A stretch of 50,192 nucleotides of DNA from assembly GCA_902541435.1 (NCBI GenBank), contig CACBQR010000001.1, forward strand, positions 122,240-172,431, written 5' to 3'. This stretch comes from an uncultured Alphaproteobacteria bacterium. GTDB taxonomy: Bacteria > Pseudomonadota > Alphaproteobacteria > HIMB59 > GCA-002718135. Position numbers and translations under genes: made by a program. Below the pieces are notes generated by a model, which was not told the DNA's origin, ran no database searches, and was given only the letters and a program-made list of their open reading frames with translations. Positions 1 through 8,380 of this stretch are shown here, piece by piece; position 1 is the stretch's first letter; each line of letters opens with the position of its first letter.

Positions 1-1
1 C

Positions 2-1279
2 TCTCAAATATTAACAACAATACTTGAACAATTTGATCCTTATGAATTTGATTTAGAAATCAAAAAAAATAATAAGAATTTAGAATATGCAATTAACACT
101 GAACACAGTTTTTCAAATAACAAAATCAAAACAAAAGTTTATAGTCCTCAAAAAAATATATTATTATATGGTATAGCTAATCAATTTCCAGCAAGTGGAT
201 ATTTAGAAACATATAATAATAACTTAATTTTAATTTCAGCTAGTGGTGTATTGGCATATTCTAATCAGATTAATAACAATACTAATGATTTAGATTTTAA
301 ACAAATTAAAACAAATATTAGTAAATTCATAGGTGAAGAACAGTTTAGAAAATCAAGAATACATGATTTTGATTGGTTAGAAGGTGGTTGGTTCTCAATA
401 AAAGATGTAAATATTTACAAAGATCAAATTTACGTATCTTACACAAGAGAAGTGAAAGAAAATTGTTGGAATACAAGTTTATTACATGGGAAAATGAATT
501 TAAAACTTATTATATTTCAAAATCTTTTCACGTCAGATGAATGTGTTCATTTTTATGATAATATTGATGGTGAGTTTAATGCACATCAATCTGGAGGACG
601 AATAATTAATGTGGATGATCAAAATCTATTTTTTTCTACTGGTGATTTTAGAAGTAGATTTAGAGCCCAGAAAGAAGATAGTATATTTAGTAAAATAATC
701 GAAATTAATAAAAACACAAAAGATTACAAAGTTGTAAGTATGGGTCATAGAAACCCTCAAGGATTATATTACAATAAAAAAAATAATTTTTTATTAGAGG
801 CAGAGCATGGACCTGAAGGTGGTGATGAAATTAATTTAATAGAGTTAAGCCTAAATAAAATTCCTAATTATGGTTGGGCTATTTCATCTTATGGAGAGCA
901 TTATGGAGGAAAAAACGCACCTTATAATAAAAAAAAGTATGTAAAATATCCACTACATAAATCTCACTCTGAATATAATTTTATTGAACCTTTAATTTAC
1001 TTTAATCCATCTATTGGGATTTCTCAAATAGTTGGATTAGATAAAAAGAATAGTTATGTGGTAGCATCAATGAAAGATGAATCTCTTTATTTTTTTGAAT
1101 ATGATTACGATAATAAAAAACTTTCAACTCCAAATAGAGTAAACAACGGTAATGCTGAAAATATAAAAATTGAAAGAGTTCATATTGGTGAAAGAATAAG
1201 AGATATGATTTATTATAATGAAAAATTATATTTATATTTGGAGGATACTGCTTCAATAGCTGAAGTTTCTTTAAATTAA
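2..1279 (+). CDS. PQQ-dependent sugar dehydrogenase-like protein (GSDH family), 5' truncated by window edge
   Basis: The frame is open from base 2, so the gene begins before the window; the internal TTG near 251 is not needed as a start. About 425 residues are visible. The stretches GHRNPQGLYYN, EHGPEGGDEINLI and NYGWAISSYGEHYGG are hallmarks of the glucose/sorbosone dehydrogenase beta-propeller family, whose members oxidise sugars in the periplasm using PQQ; HQSGGRI upstream is also typical. The N-terminus, including any signal peptide, is not visible. The stop lies one base before the TTG start of the next gene, so the two are probably co-transcribed and translationally coupled. The family is clear; the substrate cannot be read from sequence, and soluble aldose dehydrogenases and non-enzymatic propellers also exist in this family. 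Confidence 0.8.
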   Translation, partial: SQILTTILEQFDPYEFDLEIKKNNKNLEYAINTEHSFSNNKIKTKVYSPQKNILLYGIANQFPASGYLETYNNNLILISASGVLAYSNQINNNTNDLDFKQIKTNISKFIGEEQFRKSRIHDFDWLEGGWFSIKDVNIYKDQIYVSYTREVKENCWNTSLLHGKMNLKLIIFQNLFTSDECVHFYDNIDGEFNAHQSGGRIINVDDQNLFFSTGDFRSRFRAQKEDSIFSKIIEINKNTKDYKVVSMGHRNPQGLYYNKKNNFLLEAEHGPEGGDEINLIELSLNKIPNYGWAISSYGEHYGGKNAPYNKKKYVKYPLHKSHSEYNFIEPLIYFNPSIGISQIVGLDKKNSYVVASMKDESLYFFEYDYDNKKLSTPNRVNNGNAENIKIERVHIGERIRDMIYYNEKLYLYLEDTASIAEVSLN

Positions 1280-1280
1280 A

Positions 1281-2243
1281 TTGATTAAACTAAAAGAAAA
1301 ATGGCTTTGGGATTTTTGGTTAAACAAGGATAATGATATTTGGTATTGCTATTTTCTTCAAGCCGATAAATCATTAAAAAATCCTGATCTAAGACACAAT
1401 AATGTTACGCATGGATTAGCTACTTCAAAAGATTTAATTAATTGGGAACATCATGGAACGGTTTTTGCTCCATCTGATAATGAAAATTTTGATGACTATA
1501 CAACTTGGACAGGGTCTATAATTAAAAATAATCTTATGTGGCACTACTTTTATACAGGTAGAAATAAAAAAGAAAATGGCAGTAAACAAAGAATTGGTCA
1601 TGCAATAGGTGACACACCCTATTCTTTTAATAGATGTGGAAATGGATTAGCATTAGATTTAGATACAAATATCTACCAAGATCTAGAGAATGACAATTAT
1701 TGGAAAGATCGTGCTATGCGTGATCCATGGGTAATGAAACACCCTTATGAAAATAAATTTATAATGGCTTACACTGCAAGAGCTTCAATCAATAGCGATC
1801 CCTATCAGTGTGGTGTTATTGGTATGGCAGAATCGAATGATCTCTATGAATGGAAATCTACCAAACCTTTATTTGGAGGTTTTTTTAGTCAGTTAGAAGT
1901 CCCACAAATATTTAAAGTTGAAAATAAATGGTATTGTTTATTTTGCAATCATCCTGAAGATTGGTCTGATGAATTTAAGAAAAATTATAATGGGCCAAAT
2001 AAACGAGGAACACATTATTTAATTGCTGATAAATTTGAAGGTCCATGGAATTTAGCACCTGGTCCTTATTTAACAACAAACTCTGAAATAGAACTTTATG
2101 CTGGTAGAATTGTTGAAAAAGATAATAAATTTTTCTTTATGGCTTTTTTACATGATGATGAAGATGGAAATTTTATTGGTGAAATATCAGATCCAATTCC
2201 AATAAATTTTGACAAAGATGGTTTAATGAATTTAAACTTTTAA
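1281..2243 (+). CDS. Glycoside hydrolase-like five-bladed beta-propeller (clan GH-J / GH43-like)
   Basis: A 320-residue protein with the three acidic sites expected for GH32/68/43-type enzymes: WLWDFWL with Asp11 as candidate nucleophile, RDPW with Asp148 as the RDP-motif stabiliser, and QLEVPQ with Glu206 as candidate acid/base. The WTGS motif (residues 76-79) also fits the sucrose/fructan-acting group. It starts with TTG because no in-frame ATG lies nearby and the first motif is only ten residues in. There is no signal peptide, so it is probably cytoplasmic. The gene starts one base after the sugar dehydrogenase stop and ends in a 4-bp overlap with the convergent SDR gene. The likely role is hydrolysis or transfer of a fructosyl or similar glycosidic bond; the exact GH family is uncertain. 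Confidence 0.7.
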   Translation: MIKLKEKWLWDFWLNKDNDIWYCYFLQADKSLKNPDLRHNNVTHGLATSKDLINWEHHGTVFAPSDNENFDDYTTWTGSIIKNNLMWHYFYTGRNKKENGSKQRIGHAIGDTPYSFNRCGNGLALDLDTNIYQDLENDNYWKDRAMRDPWVMKHPYENKFIMAYTARASINSDPYQCGVIGMAESNDLYEWKSTKPLFGGFFSQLEVPQIFKVENKWYCLFCNHPEDWSDEFKKNYNGPNKRGTHYLIADKFEGPWNLAPGPYLTTNSEIELYAGRIVEKDNKFFFMAFLHDDEDGNFIGEISDPIPINFDKDGLMNLNF

Positions 2244-3094
2244 TTAATATTTCTCCACGAATATTCTGGTTTAAATCCTAATACTTTTTTCGCTTTCTCA
2301 TTACTTAATAAAGTTTTATTTTTTCCAATCTCTCCTTTAATTTGAATATTTGGAAATACTTTATCTAGAAGTAATTTATTATCCTTCTCCATAACAGTAT
2401 CATCTGCAGCTATAATAAAATTATCAGCACCTTTTAAATTACTTTCCATAGCTAAGAGACAGGCTTGTGCCACATCTCTAGCATCTATATATCCCCAAAA
2501 GTTCCATTTCCTTAGAAATGGATCGTTTTGAAATGATTGAAATTGTTTGTAATCATGCTCTTCCATTATATTCGAATAGCGCAGTCCAAATATTTTCATG
2601 TCTTGATCTCTCCTGCAATATTGTCTAGCCATTTCTTCGCCAATAGCTTTTGAAAGTGAATAGCTTGACTCTGGACGTGGGAGATATTCTTCATCTACAG
2701 GGACATATGGAGGATATTTATCAAAAGGTAGGCCGAGAACAGTTTCACTTGATGCCCATACAATATTATTTATTTTTAAAACTTTAGCTGCTTGAAAAAT
2801 ATTGTAAGTACTTAAAATATTTATTCTAAAAGTTTTATGATTGGTTTCTAAACCTGGAGCAGGAATAGCTGCTTGATGAATTATAGCATCTATTCCATTA
2901 ATACGATCATCTATTTCAGATACAGATTCAATTGCTTCACCAAAATTTTCTAAATCAACTTTTGTAAAAGGAACCTCTAATTCAGGGTGATTAACTAAAT
3001 CTACATTGAATACCCTGTAATTATTTTTCAATAATAACTTAATTGTTGCTCTACCTGCTTTACCTGAACCACCTGTTACTAAAATATTCTTCAT
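2240..3094 (-). CDS. NAD(P)-dependent epimerase/dehydratase (extended SDR)
   Basis: A 284-residue Rossmann protein. The N-terminal glycine motif is GGSGKAGRA, and the catalytic Tyr/Lys pair is in SYSLSKAIGEE, with an upstream ASSE segment supplying the active-site Ser/Thr position. This matches the extended short-chain dehydrogenase group of nucleotide-sugar epimerases and dehydratases, or the sugar dehydrogenases related to uronate dehydrogenase. It is somewhat short for a UDP-glucose 4-epimerase (usually about 320-340 residues). It is convergent with the glycosidase gene, the two stops overlapping by four bases in a TTAATTAA-type sequence. The substrate is unknown, but the neighbouring sugar dehydrogenase and glycosidase suggest carbohydrate metabolism. 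Confidence 0.8.
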   Translation of the reverse strand: MKNILVTGGSGKAGRATIKLLLKNNYRVFNVDLVNHPELEVPFTKVDLENFGEAIESVSEIDDRINGIDAIIHQAAIPAPGLETNHKTFRINILSTYNIFQAAKVLKINNIVWASSETVLGLPFDKYPPYVPVDEEYLPRPESSYSLSKAIGEEMARQYCRRDQDMKIFGLRYSNIMEEHDYKQFQSFQNDPFLRKWNFWGYIDARDVAQACLLAMESNLKGADNFIIAADDTVMEKDNKLLLDKVFPNIQIKGEIGKNKTLLSNEKAKKVLGFKPEYSWRNIN

Positions 3095-3167
3095 TAGGAT
3101 TACTTTAATAATTTTTTAATAAAGAATCATTAATTTTTTGATAATTATAATAAAAATAGGAGATTTT

Positions 3168-3599
3168 ATGACTGAATATATTTTAGAAGCTGGAGGAACA
3201 ATGGCATTTACATTCCATGTTTTATTTATGCTTTTTAATTTGTTTATTATTTATCAATTTTATTTCAATGATAAATTCTTTAATGAATTAGGTTTTTCAA
3301 ATGATGAGCCTAAATTAGTTTTTAGAGGTCCTCTAGGTGCAGTTTTTTTAACAATGTTGTTAATGTCTATATTGCTAACTTTTGATGTTACTGGAAATAC
3401 TTATGATGAAAATGTTGTACAATACAAATTTTGGTACTCATTTTTATTTATGCTTATGGCCATAGCTTTAATTAGTTCAGTAGTTAGATACTTTAATCTT
3501 GTAAATAATTATGGAATTACTCCAAATATTAGAGGAGTTATATTCCCATTAGTTGGACTCGTATTAATTATTCTTAGAACGATTTTTGAAGGTTATTAA
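3168..3599 (+). CDS. Small integral membrane protein of unknown function
   Basis: A 143-residue protein with about four hydrophobic segments. The ATG at 3168 is preferred over an upstream in-frame TTG at 3138 because a good Shine-Dalgarno (AGGAG, 3158-3162) sits just ahead of it. The N-terminus carries a transmembrane stretch after EAGGTMAFTFHV, followed by a charged loop (NDEPKLVFRGPLG) and three more helices. No family is recognised. It is a single-gene unit: divergent from the SDR gene upstream and closed by a strong stem-loop terminator at 3608-3634. Confidence 0.7.
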   Translation: MTEYILEAGGTMAFTFHVLFMLFNLFIIYQFYFNDKFFNELGFSNDEPKLVFRGPLGAVFLTMLLMSILLTFDVTGNTYDENVVQYKFWYSFLFMLMAIALISSVVRYFNLVNNYGITPNIRGVIFPLVGLVLIILRTIFEGY

Positions 3600-3607
3600 T
3601 ATTAATT

Positions 3608-3636
3608 ACAAGCGGTTAAATAACCGCTTGTTTTAA
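3608..3636. terminator. Bidirectional intrinsic terminator
   Basis: An 11-bp perfect stem (ACAAGCGGTTA pairing with TAACCGCTTGT) is followed by TTTT on the plus strand and flanked by AAAA/AATTA on the other. It lies between the convergent stop codons at 3599 and 3633 and overlaps the last bases of the minus-strand gene. It is the strongest GC-containing hairpin seen in an otherwise AT-rich region. Confidence 0.85.
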
Positions 3637-4025
3637 TTAAAATAAGTTCTTATTTTATTTCTAGATGCAAAATGTAAAATTATTGAAACTATAAAAAAGA
3701 ATAAGACAAAGTAATATTCTCTAATTTCAACTTGACTTGTATAAAAAACAAAAAACCCACAAATAGTTAAAGATTTTATATAAATATCAAGAAATTGGAT
3801 TGGAAATAACTTTTCTGATTGAAAGAATAAATATCTAAAGCCAAAATATGCAAATGTTAGAAATACAGATAATCTTACGGAAGCCACACGATGATATGGT
3901 ATCTCTTGTCTTTCAACGATATTTAATGGAAAAAAGATGGTAACACCTATAATTTCTGCAATTACGAATGCTAATGCCCACAGACTTAGTAAGCCTATTA
4001 TTATTTTAGCTAATGATCTTGCCAT
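3633..4025 (-). CDS. Small integral membrane protein of unknown function
   Basis: A 130-residue protein with four predicted transmembrane segments, roughly residues 8-32, 50-68, 80-96 and 100-118, and a basic C-terminus (SRNKIRTYFN). No family is recognised. The segment VERQEIPYHRVASVRLS between helices one and two is the most polar region. It reads towards the bidirectional terminator and begins about 110 bp downstream of the next minus-strand gene, so it could be expressed alone. Confidence 0.6.
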   Translation of the reverse strand: MARSLAKIIIGLLSLWALAFVIAEIIGVTIFFPLNIVERQEIPYHRVASVRLSVFLTFAYFGFRYLFFQSEKLFPIQFLDIYIKSLTICGFFVFYTSQVEIREYYFVLFFFIVSIILHFASRNKIRTYFN

Positions 4026-4137
4026 ATAAAATAAGGCCTTTTTTTAAACAGGGTTTTGACCAACCTATTTATCATTTTATCCAAAGATTCAAAAAAAATA
4101 TATAATTTTCAAATTGTTAGCAGAAATCAAAGTTTTT

Positions 4138-4533
4138 TTATTTAAAATTATTTTTGACTGGTGAAAAATACAAAAGAATTAAAATTGCACCACTAATCAA
4201 ACCACCTATTTGATCAAGCATTCCACTAAAAGCAGTATAGATAACGGAACCACTAAAATAATTTAGAACTATTCCAGCAACTACTAAAAATAAATAGAGT
4301 GGTTTGCCATAAGAAATAAATCTATAAAGTAAATTTAAAGTAAATAGATATAAAAAGAATAAACTAATTGATACAATTCGAGAAAAATTTTCAAAATTAG
4401 ATAGTAATCCATCATTTAAATTTTTATAAAGATTAGAAATTTCTGATGGTTGGTACATAGATGATATAACCATTAAAATTATAACAATAAAGTCTAATAG
4501 AATTAAATTTTTAAAAATTTTTTCAATTTCCAT
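4138..4533 (-). CDS. Small integral membrane protein of unknown function
   Basis: A 131-residue protein with an amphipathic N-terminus (MEIEKIFKNL), a first hydrophobic helix at about 11-26, a polar loop containing MYQPSEISNLYKNLNDG, and three further hydrophobic segments ending in a positively charged tail. No family is recognised. It stands alone with AT-rich spacers of about 110 bp on both sides. Similar four-helix orphans are common in streamlined marine genomes, but no function can be inferred. Confidence 0.6.
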   Translation of the reverse strand: MEIEKIFKNLILLDFIVIILMVISSMYQPSEISNLYKNLNDGLLSNFENFSRIVSISLFFLYLFTLNLLYRFISYGKPLYLFLVVAGIVLNYFSGSVIYTAFSGMLDQIGGLISGAILILLYFSPVKNNFK

Positions 4534-4643
4534 AATAATTATAAATTGTAATTAATATATTATCTTGCTTAGATATGTAGTTTGAATATTACAATAATAT
4601 TATTTTAATCTATTTAAAAAAAATTAGAGTTTGAAAATTATAT

Positions 4644-5006
4644 TTACCACATTGAATGGATAATATCTGAACTATTAATTTTTATTAAATTTTCACATTT
4701 ACTTTCAAAATCAATGAAATTATCTCTAAAAGTTGCACCATTGTTTTGTGCTTGCTCAAAATGATTATCTATTCCAGATTGGCTTTCATAAACCTCTGTT
4801 AAGATTAGAGACATATTACCTGTTTTATTACCATCTTTGAATTCAGGGCCTATAGACCAATTTAGCATCAGAAGTGCTTTATCACCCTCCTTTGTATGTG
4901 TTTCATTCATCCATTTTGTATGATCTTCTGCAATTCTTTTTGCAATATCATTTAGTTCAGGTTTAAAAATCCATAAATACTGAAGTTGTTTTTTATTTTG
5001 AAACAT
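4644..5006 (-). CDS. Small soluble protein, possibly a dimeric alpha-beta barrel (ABM-like)
   Basis: A 120-residue protein preceded by a strong ribosome binding site (AGGAG just ahead of the ATG). It has no signal peptide or membrane segment. The alternation of a beta strand with an amphipathic helix (WIFKPELNDIAKRIAEDHTKWM), the strand LLMLNWSIG, and the LTEVYES region before a helix resemble ferredoxin-like dimeric alpha-beta barrel proteins such as ABM-type monooxygenases. That fold assignment is inference from pattern, and no catalytic residues are recognised. The gene follows the ATP-grasp/alpha-E/transglutaminase operon by about 55 bp on the same strand, so read-through from that operon is possible. 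Confidence 0.5.
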   Translation of the reverse strand: MFQNKKQLQYLWIFKPELNDIAKRIAEDHTKWMNETHTKEGDKALLMLNWSIGPEFKDGNKTGNMSLILTEVYESQSGIDNHFEQAQNNGATFRDNFIDFESKCENLIKINSSDIIHSMW

Positions 5007-5060
5007 ATTTTCTCCTTTTTTTAAATAATACTAATTAATTAACAAAATCTCTCAAACAAA

Positions 5061-5900
5061 TTATTGTTGAGAATTATTTTCTAATGTTTGAACATGAATA
5101 TCTAAGTTTTCTATGATAGCATCATTATTGATATTTCCATAAAAAACACCTTTAATAGGTGATGCGTAACTAGCATCAAGCCCACATGAAACACGTACGT
5201 ATCTTTCATCAGGACTGCATTTATTTGTTGGATCAAATCCTACCCAACCTAAGTCATTTATATAAAATTCAGCCCAAGCATGAGTAGACTGAAATTCTGA
5301 AGAATGGGAATTATTGTGCATATAACCATTTACATATCTGGCTGGAATTCCTAATGTTTTTGCGGCCGCAATCATAATATGTGCTTGATCCTGACAGACA
5401 CCTTTTTTCTGTTTAAATGCTTCAATTGCTGTTGTTTGATTATTTGTGGTTAAAGGCTTGTATTCAATTTTTTCAGCTACTAAATTCATCAGATTATGAG
5501 ATGTTTCTAAATTTTCATTTTCTTTAAAACCATTTTTAGCTTCAATGGCTAAATTTTTTATATCAGCATTTGCTTTTGTTAAATTTGATTCCCTTAAGTA
5601 AACTAATGGATCTATTTTATCAGAAACACTATGGTAAATTCCTTTTGTATCAAATGTTTCTACTTTTCCAAGAACTGTAAATTGTATTTTTTTTACCTTG
5701 TTTGTATTTGTAAAACTTTGAATATTATTAGCCTCACCATCTTGATAAATTTTTGATTTTTTGGCTGAGTCATTATGGACATTCCACTCTAAAATTTTTA
5801 GACCATTATATTCTGAAGGATACAATTTAGTAGTTTGAATTAATCCTGAAACTGGATTTTTATATTCATATTTAGTTGTGTGTTCAATGATTAGTTCCAT
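5061..5900 (-). CDS. Transglutaminase-like cysteine peptidase family protein (with N-terminal Bact_transglu_N region)
   Basis: A 279-residue protein starting at the ATG at 5900 (MELIIEHTTKYEY), which is the usual family start. A longer in-frame start would overlap the upstream gene, whereas this one follows its stop by one base and has AAGGAG upstream. The catalytic triad is visible: Cys169 in KKGVCQDQAH, His207 in STHAWAEFY, Asp223 in GWVGFDPTN. The N-terminal ~80 residues match the beta-rich domain that accompanies bacterial transglutaminase-like proteins. It has no signal peptide. It is the last gene of the trio with alpha-E and ATP-grasp proteins, a conserved partnership thought to make or cleave amide-linked peptides. 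Confidence 0.9.
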   Translation of the reverse strand: MELIIEHTTKYEYKNPVSGLIQTTKLYPSEYNGLKILEWNVHNDSAKKSKIYQDGEANNIQSFTNTNKVKKIQFTVLGKVETFDTKGIYHSVSDKIDPLVYLRESNLTKANADIKNLAIEAKNGFKENENLETSHNLMNLVAEKIEYKPLTTNNQTTAIEAFKQKKGVCQDQAHIMIAAAKTLGIPARYVNGYMHNNSHSSEFQSTHAWAEFYINDLGWVGFDPTNKCSPDERYVRVSCGLDASYASPIKGVFYGNINNDAIIENLDIHVQTLENNSQQ

Positions 5901-5901
5901 A

Positions 5902-6837
5902 TTAATTAAAAAACTCCTTATGTATTTCGTTATCAACACTAGATATTTTTCTAATAAATTGTGTTACAAATTGATGAAGACCATATTCAACAATAGTTTC
6001 TATTTTTTCTTCTTGAATTTTAGTATTTAGATCTTTTAAATTATTATAAATTCTTCCAACTTTTTCTGGACTACATGTTAGGTTAGTTAAATGTTTGACA
6101 ATATTTTGAATACAAAAACTTAAAGATCTAGGACAATTACTATTTAAAACTAAAAAATCAGCTATTTTAGTAGCAGTAATATTGCCATCGTATGCCCATC
6201 GAAAAGCTCTAAAAGAAGATAAAGAACGAAGCAATATACTCCATTGCATATTATCGATATTACCACCTACATATTGAGGTTTAGGTAATAAAACAAAATA
6301 CTTTACATCTAATAATCTGGCAGAATTATCTGCCCTTTCAATAAATAAACCTAGAAAAAGAAAATTATAACCATCATTTCTAAGCAGTGAACTTAACGAC
6401 CCTCTAAATAAATTTACTTGCTCTATTGTCCACTCAGTAAGGTCAGGTAAATCAGATTTAGTAAATTTTTTTTCTTTTAAGTTTAATATCTCTTGATAAG
6501 TTTTATTAATTGCTAACCATGACTCAGGGGTAAAGGAAGTTCTAACAACTAATGCATTATTTCGGGCATTAAGAATGCAATTGTAAACAGATGAAGGATT
6601 ACTTTCATCAAAAAATAAATAATCTTCAACATTTCTTTGTTCAATTGTATCATATTTATTTTTATATCCTTCAATTGCTCCAGCGGCAGATAAGACTGAT
6701 TCCCATTCATTATTATAACCACTAGGATTTGGGAAAAGAGACATTCTATAACCAACATCCAAGAGTCTTGCTGTTGTTTCAGCTCGTTCCATATAACGAC
6801 TTATCCAATATAAATATTCTGCAGTTCTACTTAACAT
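5902..6837 (-). CDS. Alpha-E domain protein (DUF403)
   Basis: A 311-residue all-alpha protein opening with MLSRTAEYLYWISRYMERAE, the diagnostic start of alpha-E (DUF403) proteins. The second repeat-like segment, FLGLFIERADNSARLLDVKY, echoes the first (RYMERAETTARLLDVGYRMS), as expected for this internally repetitive fold. Family members have no proven catalytic activity and always travel with a circularly permuted ATP-grasp and a transglutaminase-like protein, as here: the ATP-grasp gene ends 9 bp upstream and the transglutaminase starts 1 bp downstream. Acidic and arginine residues in the repeated motif are conserved in the family. Confidence 0.92.
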   Translation of the reverse strand: MLSRTAEYLYWISRYMERAETTARLLDVGYRMSLFPNPSGYNNEWESVLSAAGAIEGYKNKYDTIEQRNVEDYLFFDESNPSSVYNCILNARNNALVVRTSFTPESWLAINKTYQEILNLKEKKFTKSDLPDLTEWTIEQVNLFRGSLSSLLRNDGYNFLFLGLFIERADNSARLLDVKYFVLLPKPQYVGGNIDNMQWSILLRSLSSFRAFRWAYDGNITATKIADFLVLNSNCPRSLSFCIQNIVKHLTNLTCSPEKVGRIYNNLKDLNTKIQEEKIETIVEYGLHQFVTQFIRKISSVDNEIHKEFFN

Positions 6838-6846
6838 TTTTATACC

Positions 6847-8253
6847 TCATTCAGCTAAAACCCATGTGTCTTTAACACCACCTCCTTGGCTAGAATTTAC
6901 AACAAACGAACCTTCATTCATTGCAACTCTAGTCAAACCCCCAGAACTTAATTGAGCTTGCTCTCCAATTAAGCAAAATGGTCGTAAATCTACTCTTCTT
7001 CCCTCAACTTGATTTTTAATAAGTGTTGGTGAAAATGACAGATCCAGTAAAGGCTGTGCTATATATCCCTTTGGATTTGTTGAGAGTTTTGTTTTAAATT
7101 CATCTATAGAAGATTTAGAGGATTTTGGACCTATTAACATTCCATAACCTCCAGATCCATCAACTTCTTTTACTACAAGTTCATTTATATTATCTAAAAC
7201 ATATTTTAATTCTTGTTCTTTTTCACAATTCCAAGTTTCAACATTGTCTAGGATTGGTTGTTCACCAAGATAAAATTTGATCATCTCAGGCACATAAATA
7301 TAAATTGCTTTGTCATCAGCAATACCTGCGCCAGGAGCAGAACAGATATTGACACCACCTGTTCTATAAACATCCATAATTCCTGGAATACCAATTACAG
7401 ATTGTGGATTAAAACATAGAGGATCTAAAAAATCATCATCTATTCTTCTGTATACAACATCTACTCTCTTTGGGCCATCAACTGTTTTCATATAAAGATA
7501 TTTTCCTTCAACAAATAAATCTGTTGATTCAACCATTTCAATACCCATTTGATCTGATAAAAAACTATGTTCGTAATAAGCGCTATTTAACGGTCCAGGT
7601 GTAAGTAACACACATACGGGTTCTGAATTTTCACATTTAATAGGAGCTAAACTCATTAAAGTTTGTAAAAGTCTTGTTGGATAATCATCAATTGGTGTGA
7701 CTCTGTTATTATGAAATAAATCAGGAAACATTCGCATCATTATTTCCCTATTTTCTAACATGTAAGAAACACCACTTGGTGTTCGACAATTATCTTCTAA
7801 AACAAAATAATCATTGGGACCTGTTCTAACTAAATCAATACCAATTATAGGACTATAAATATCTCTGGGAGGTGAAAAACCAATCATTGAAGGTTCAAAT
7901 GATTTTTTTTTGTAAATAATTTCTTTAGGAATTATATTTGCTTTTATTATTTCACCTTGATTATAAATATCAGCTAGAAAAGCATTTAGTGCTTTAGCTC
8001 TTTGAATTACCCCTCTTTCTAACTTTAACCATTCAGTATAAGTAAATATCCTTGGAATTAAATCAAACGGAATAATTCTTTCTCTTGCAGTTTCATTATT
8101 TGTAGAAAATGTAATTCCAATATTTCTAAAATGAGTTTCAGCTTCAGCATTCTTTTCAAGAATAACTTTTGAAGTCATTTGATCTAACCAATCATTAATA
8201 TTGTTATAATGTTTCCTTATAACTGACTGAGATTGATACATTTCGTTAAACAT
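6847..8253 (-). CDS. Circularly permuted ATP-grasp protein (DUF404/DUF407 type)
   Basis: A 468-residue protein. Family signatures include GPNDYFVLEDNCRTPSGVSY, VLLTPGPLNSAYYEHSFL, VDVVYRRIDDDFLDP and the glycine-rich VKEVDGSGGYGMLIGP. ATP-grasp enzymes of this type are predicted amide-bond-forming ligases. The start is uncertain by a few codons: ATG at 8253 is chosen over TTG at 8256, and ATG at 8241 is also possible. The 5' region is unusual. The ATG overlaps a 22-codon ORF (8246-8314) by eight bases, and two glutamine riboswitch aptamers lie 128-247 bases upstream, so expression is probably tied to glutamine level. It is first of three co-oriented genes with the alpha-E and transglutaminase proteins. 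No Anbu-type peptidase, a partner seen in some bacteria, is in the window. Confidence 0.92.
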   Translation of the reverse strand: MFNEMYQSQSVIRKHYNNINDWLDQMTSKVILEKNAEAETHFRNIGITFSTNNETARERIIPFDLIPRIFTYTEWLKLERGVIQRAKALNAFLADIYNQGEIIKANIIPKEIIYKKKSFEPSMIGFSPPRDIYSPIIGIDLVRTGPNDYFVLEDNCRTPSGVSYMLENREIMMRMFPDLFHNNRVTPIDDYPTRLLQTLMSLAPIKCENSEPVCVLLTPGPLNSAYYEHSFLSDQMGIEMVESTDLFVEGKYLYMKTVDGPKRVDVVYRRIDDDFLDPLCFNPQSVIGIPGIMDVYRTGGVNICSAPGAGIADDKAIYIYVPEMIKFYLGEQPILDNVETWNCEKEQELKYVLDNINELVVKEVDGSGGYGMLIGPKSSKSSIDEFKTKLSTNPKGYIAQPLLDLSFSPTLIKNQVEGRRVDLRPFCLIGEQAQLSSGGLTRVAMNEGSFVVNSSQGGGVKDTWVLAE

Positions 8254-8314
8254 CAAGCATTAAATCTCTTGAGATTTGAAAAGAATAATTTTTATTATCT
8301 AACTTTTTAAACAT
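8246..8314 (-). CDS. Possible 22-residue leader peptide between glutamine riboswitches and ATP-grasp gene
   Basis: The short ORF begins MFKKLDNKNY and ends SRDLMLDV. Its ATG sits directly after a 7-bp hairpin whose 15-base loop contains GAAAGG, a plausible ribosome binding site 12 bases ahead. Its stop overlaps the ATP-grasp start, so translation of the two could be coupled. The known Downstream-peptide class of glutamine riboswitches is followed by short peptide genes, which makes this arrangement suggestive. The peptide itself is not recognised, and a 22-codon ORF could arise by chance. Confidence 0.4.
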   Translation of the reverse strand: MFKKLDNKNYSFQISRDLMLDV

Positions 8315-8316
8315 AG

Positions 8317-8345
8317 TTATAACAAACCTTTCTTATCCGTTATAA
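8317..8345 (-). promoter_or_regulatory. Candidate riboswitch expression platform: hairpin presenting a ribosome binding site
   Basis: On the minus strand, TTATAAC (8345-8339) pairs perfectly with GTTATAA (8323-8317) around a 15-base loop that includes AAGAAAGG. The leader ORF's ATG begins three bases past the hairpin. It lies 36 bases after the second glutamine aptamer. Control of translation by alternative pairing of this element is inference; the stem is AT-rich and short. Confidence 0.45.
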
Positions 8346-8380
8346 TTCATGCCTAGCTATGGAAATTAATAATAAGATCC

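Noticed and set aside
4026..4137. GGCC followed by a seven-T run on the plus strand, possible terminator
   Set aside because: No complementary arm of useful length; both flanking genes run on the minus strand.
8341..8346. Plus-strand TATAAT that could start a rightward small RNA
   Set aside because: No -35, no terminator downstream, and the sequence is one arm of the minus-strand hairpin; AT-rich hexamers are common here.
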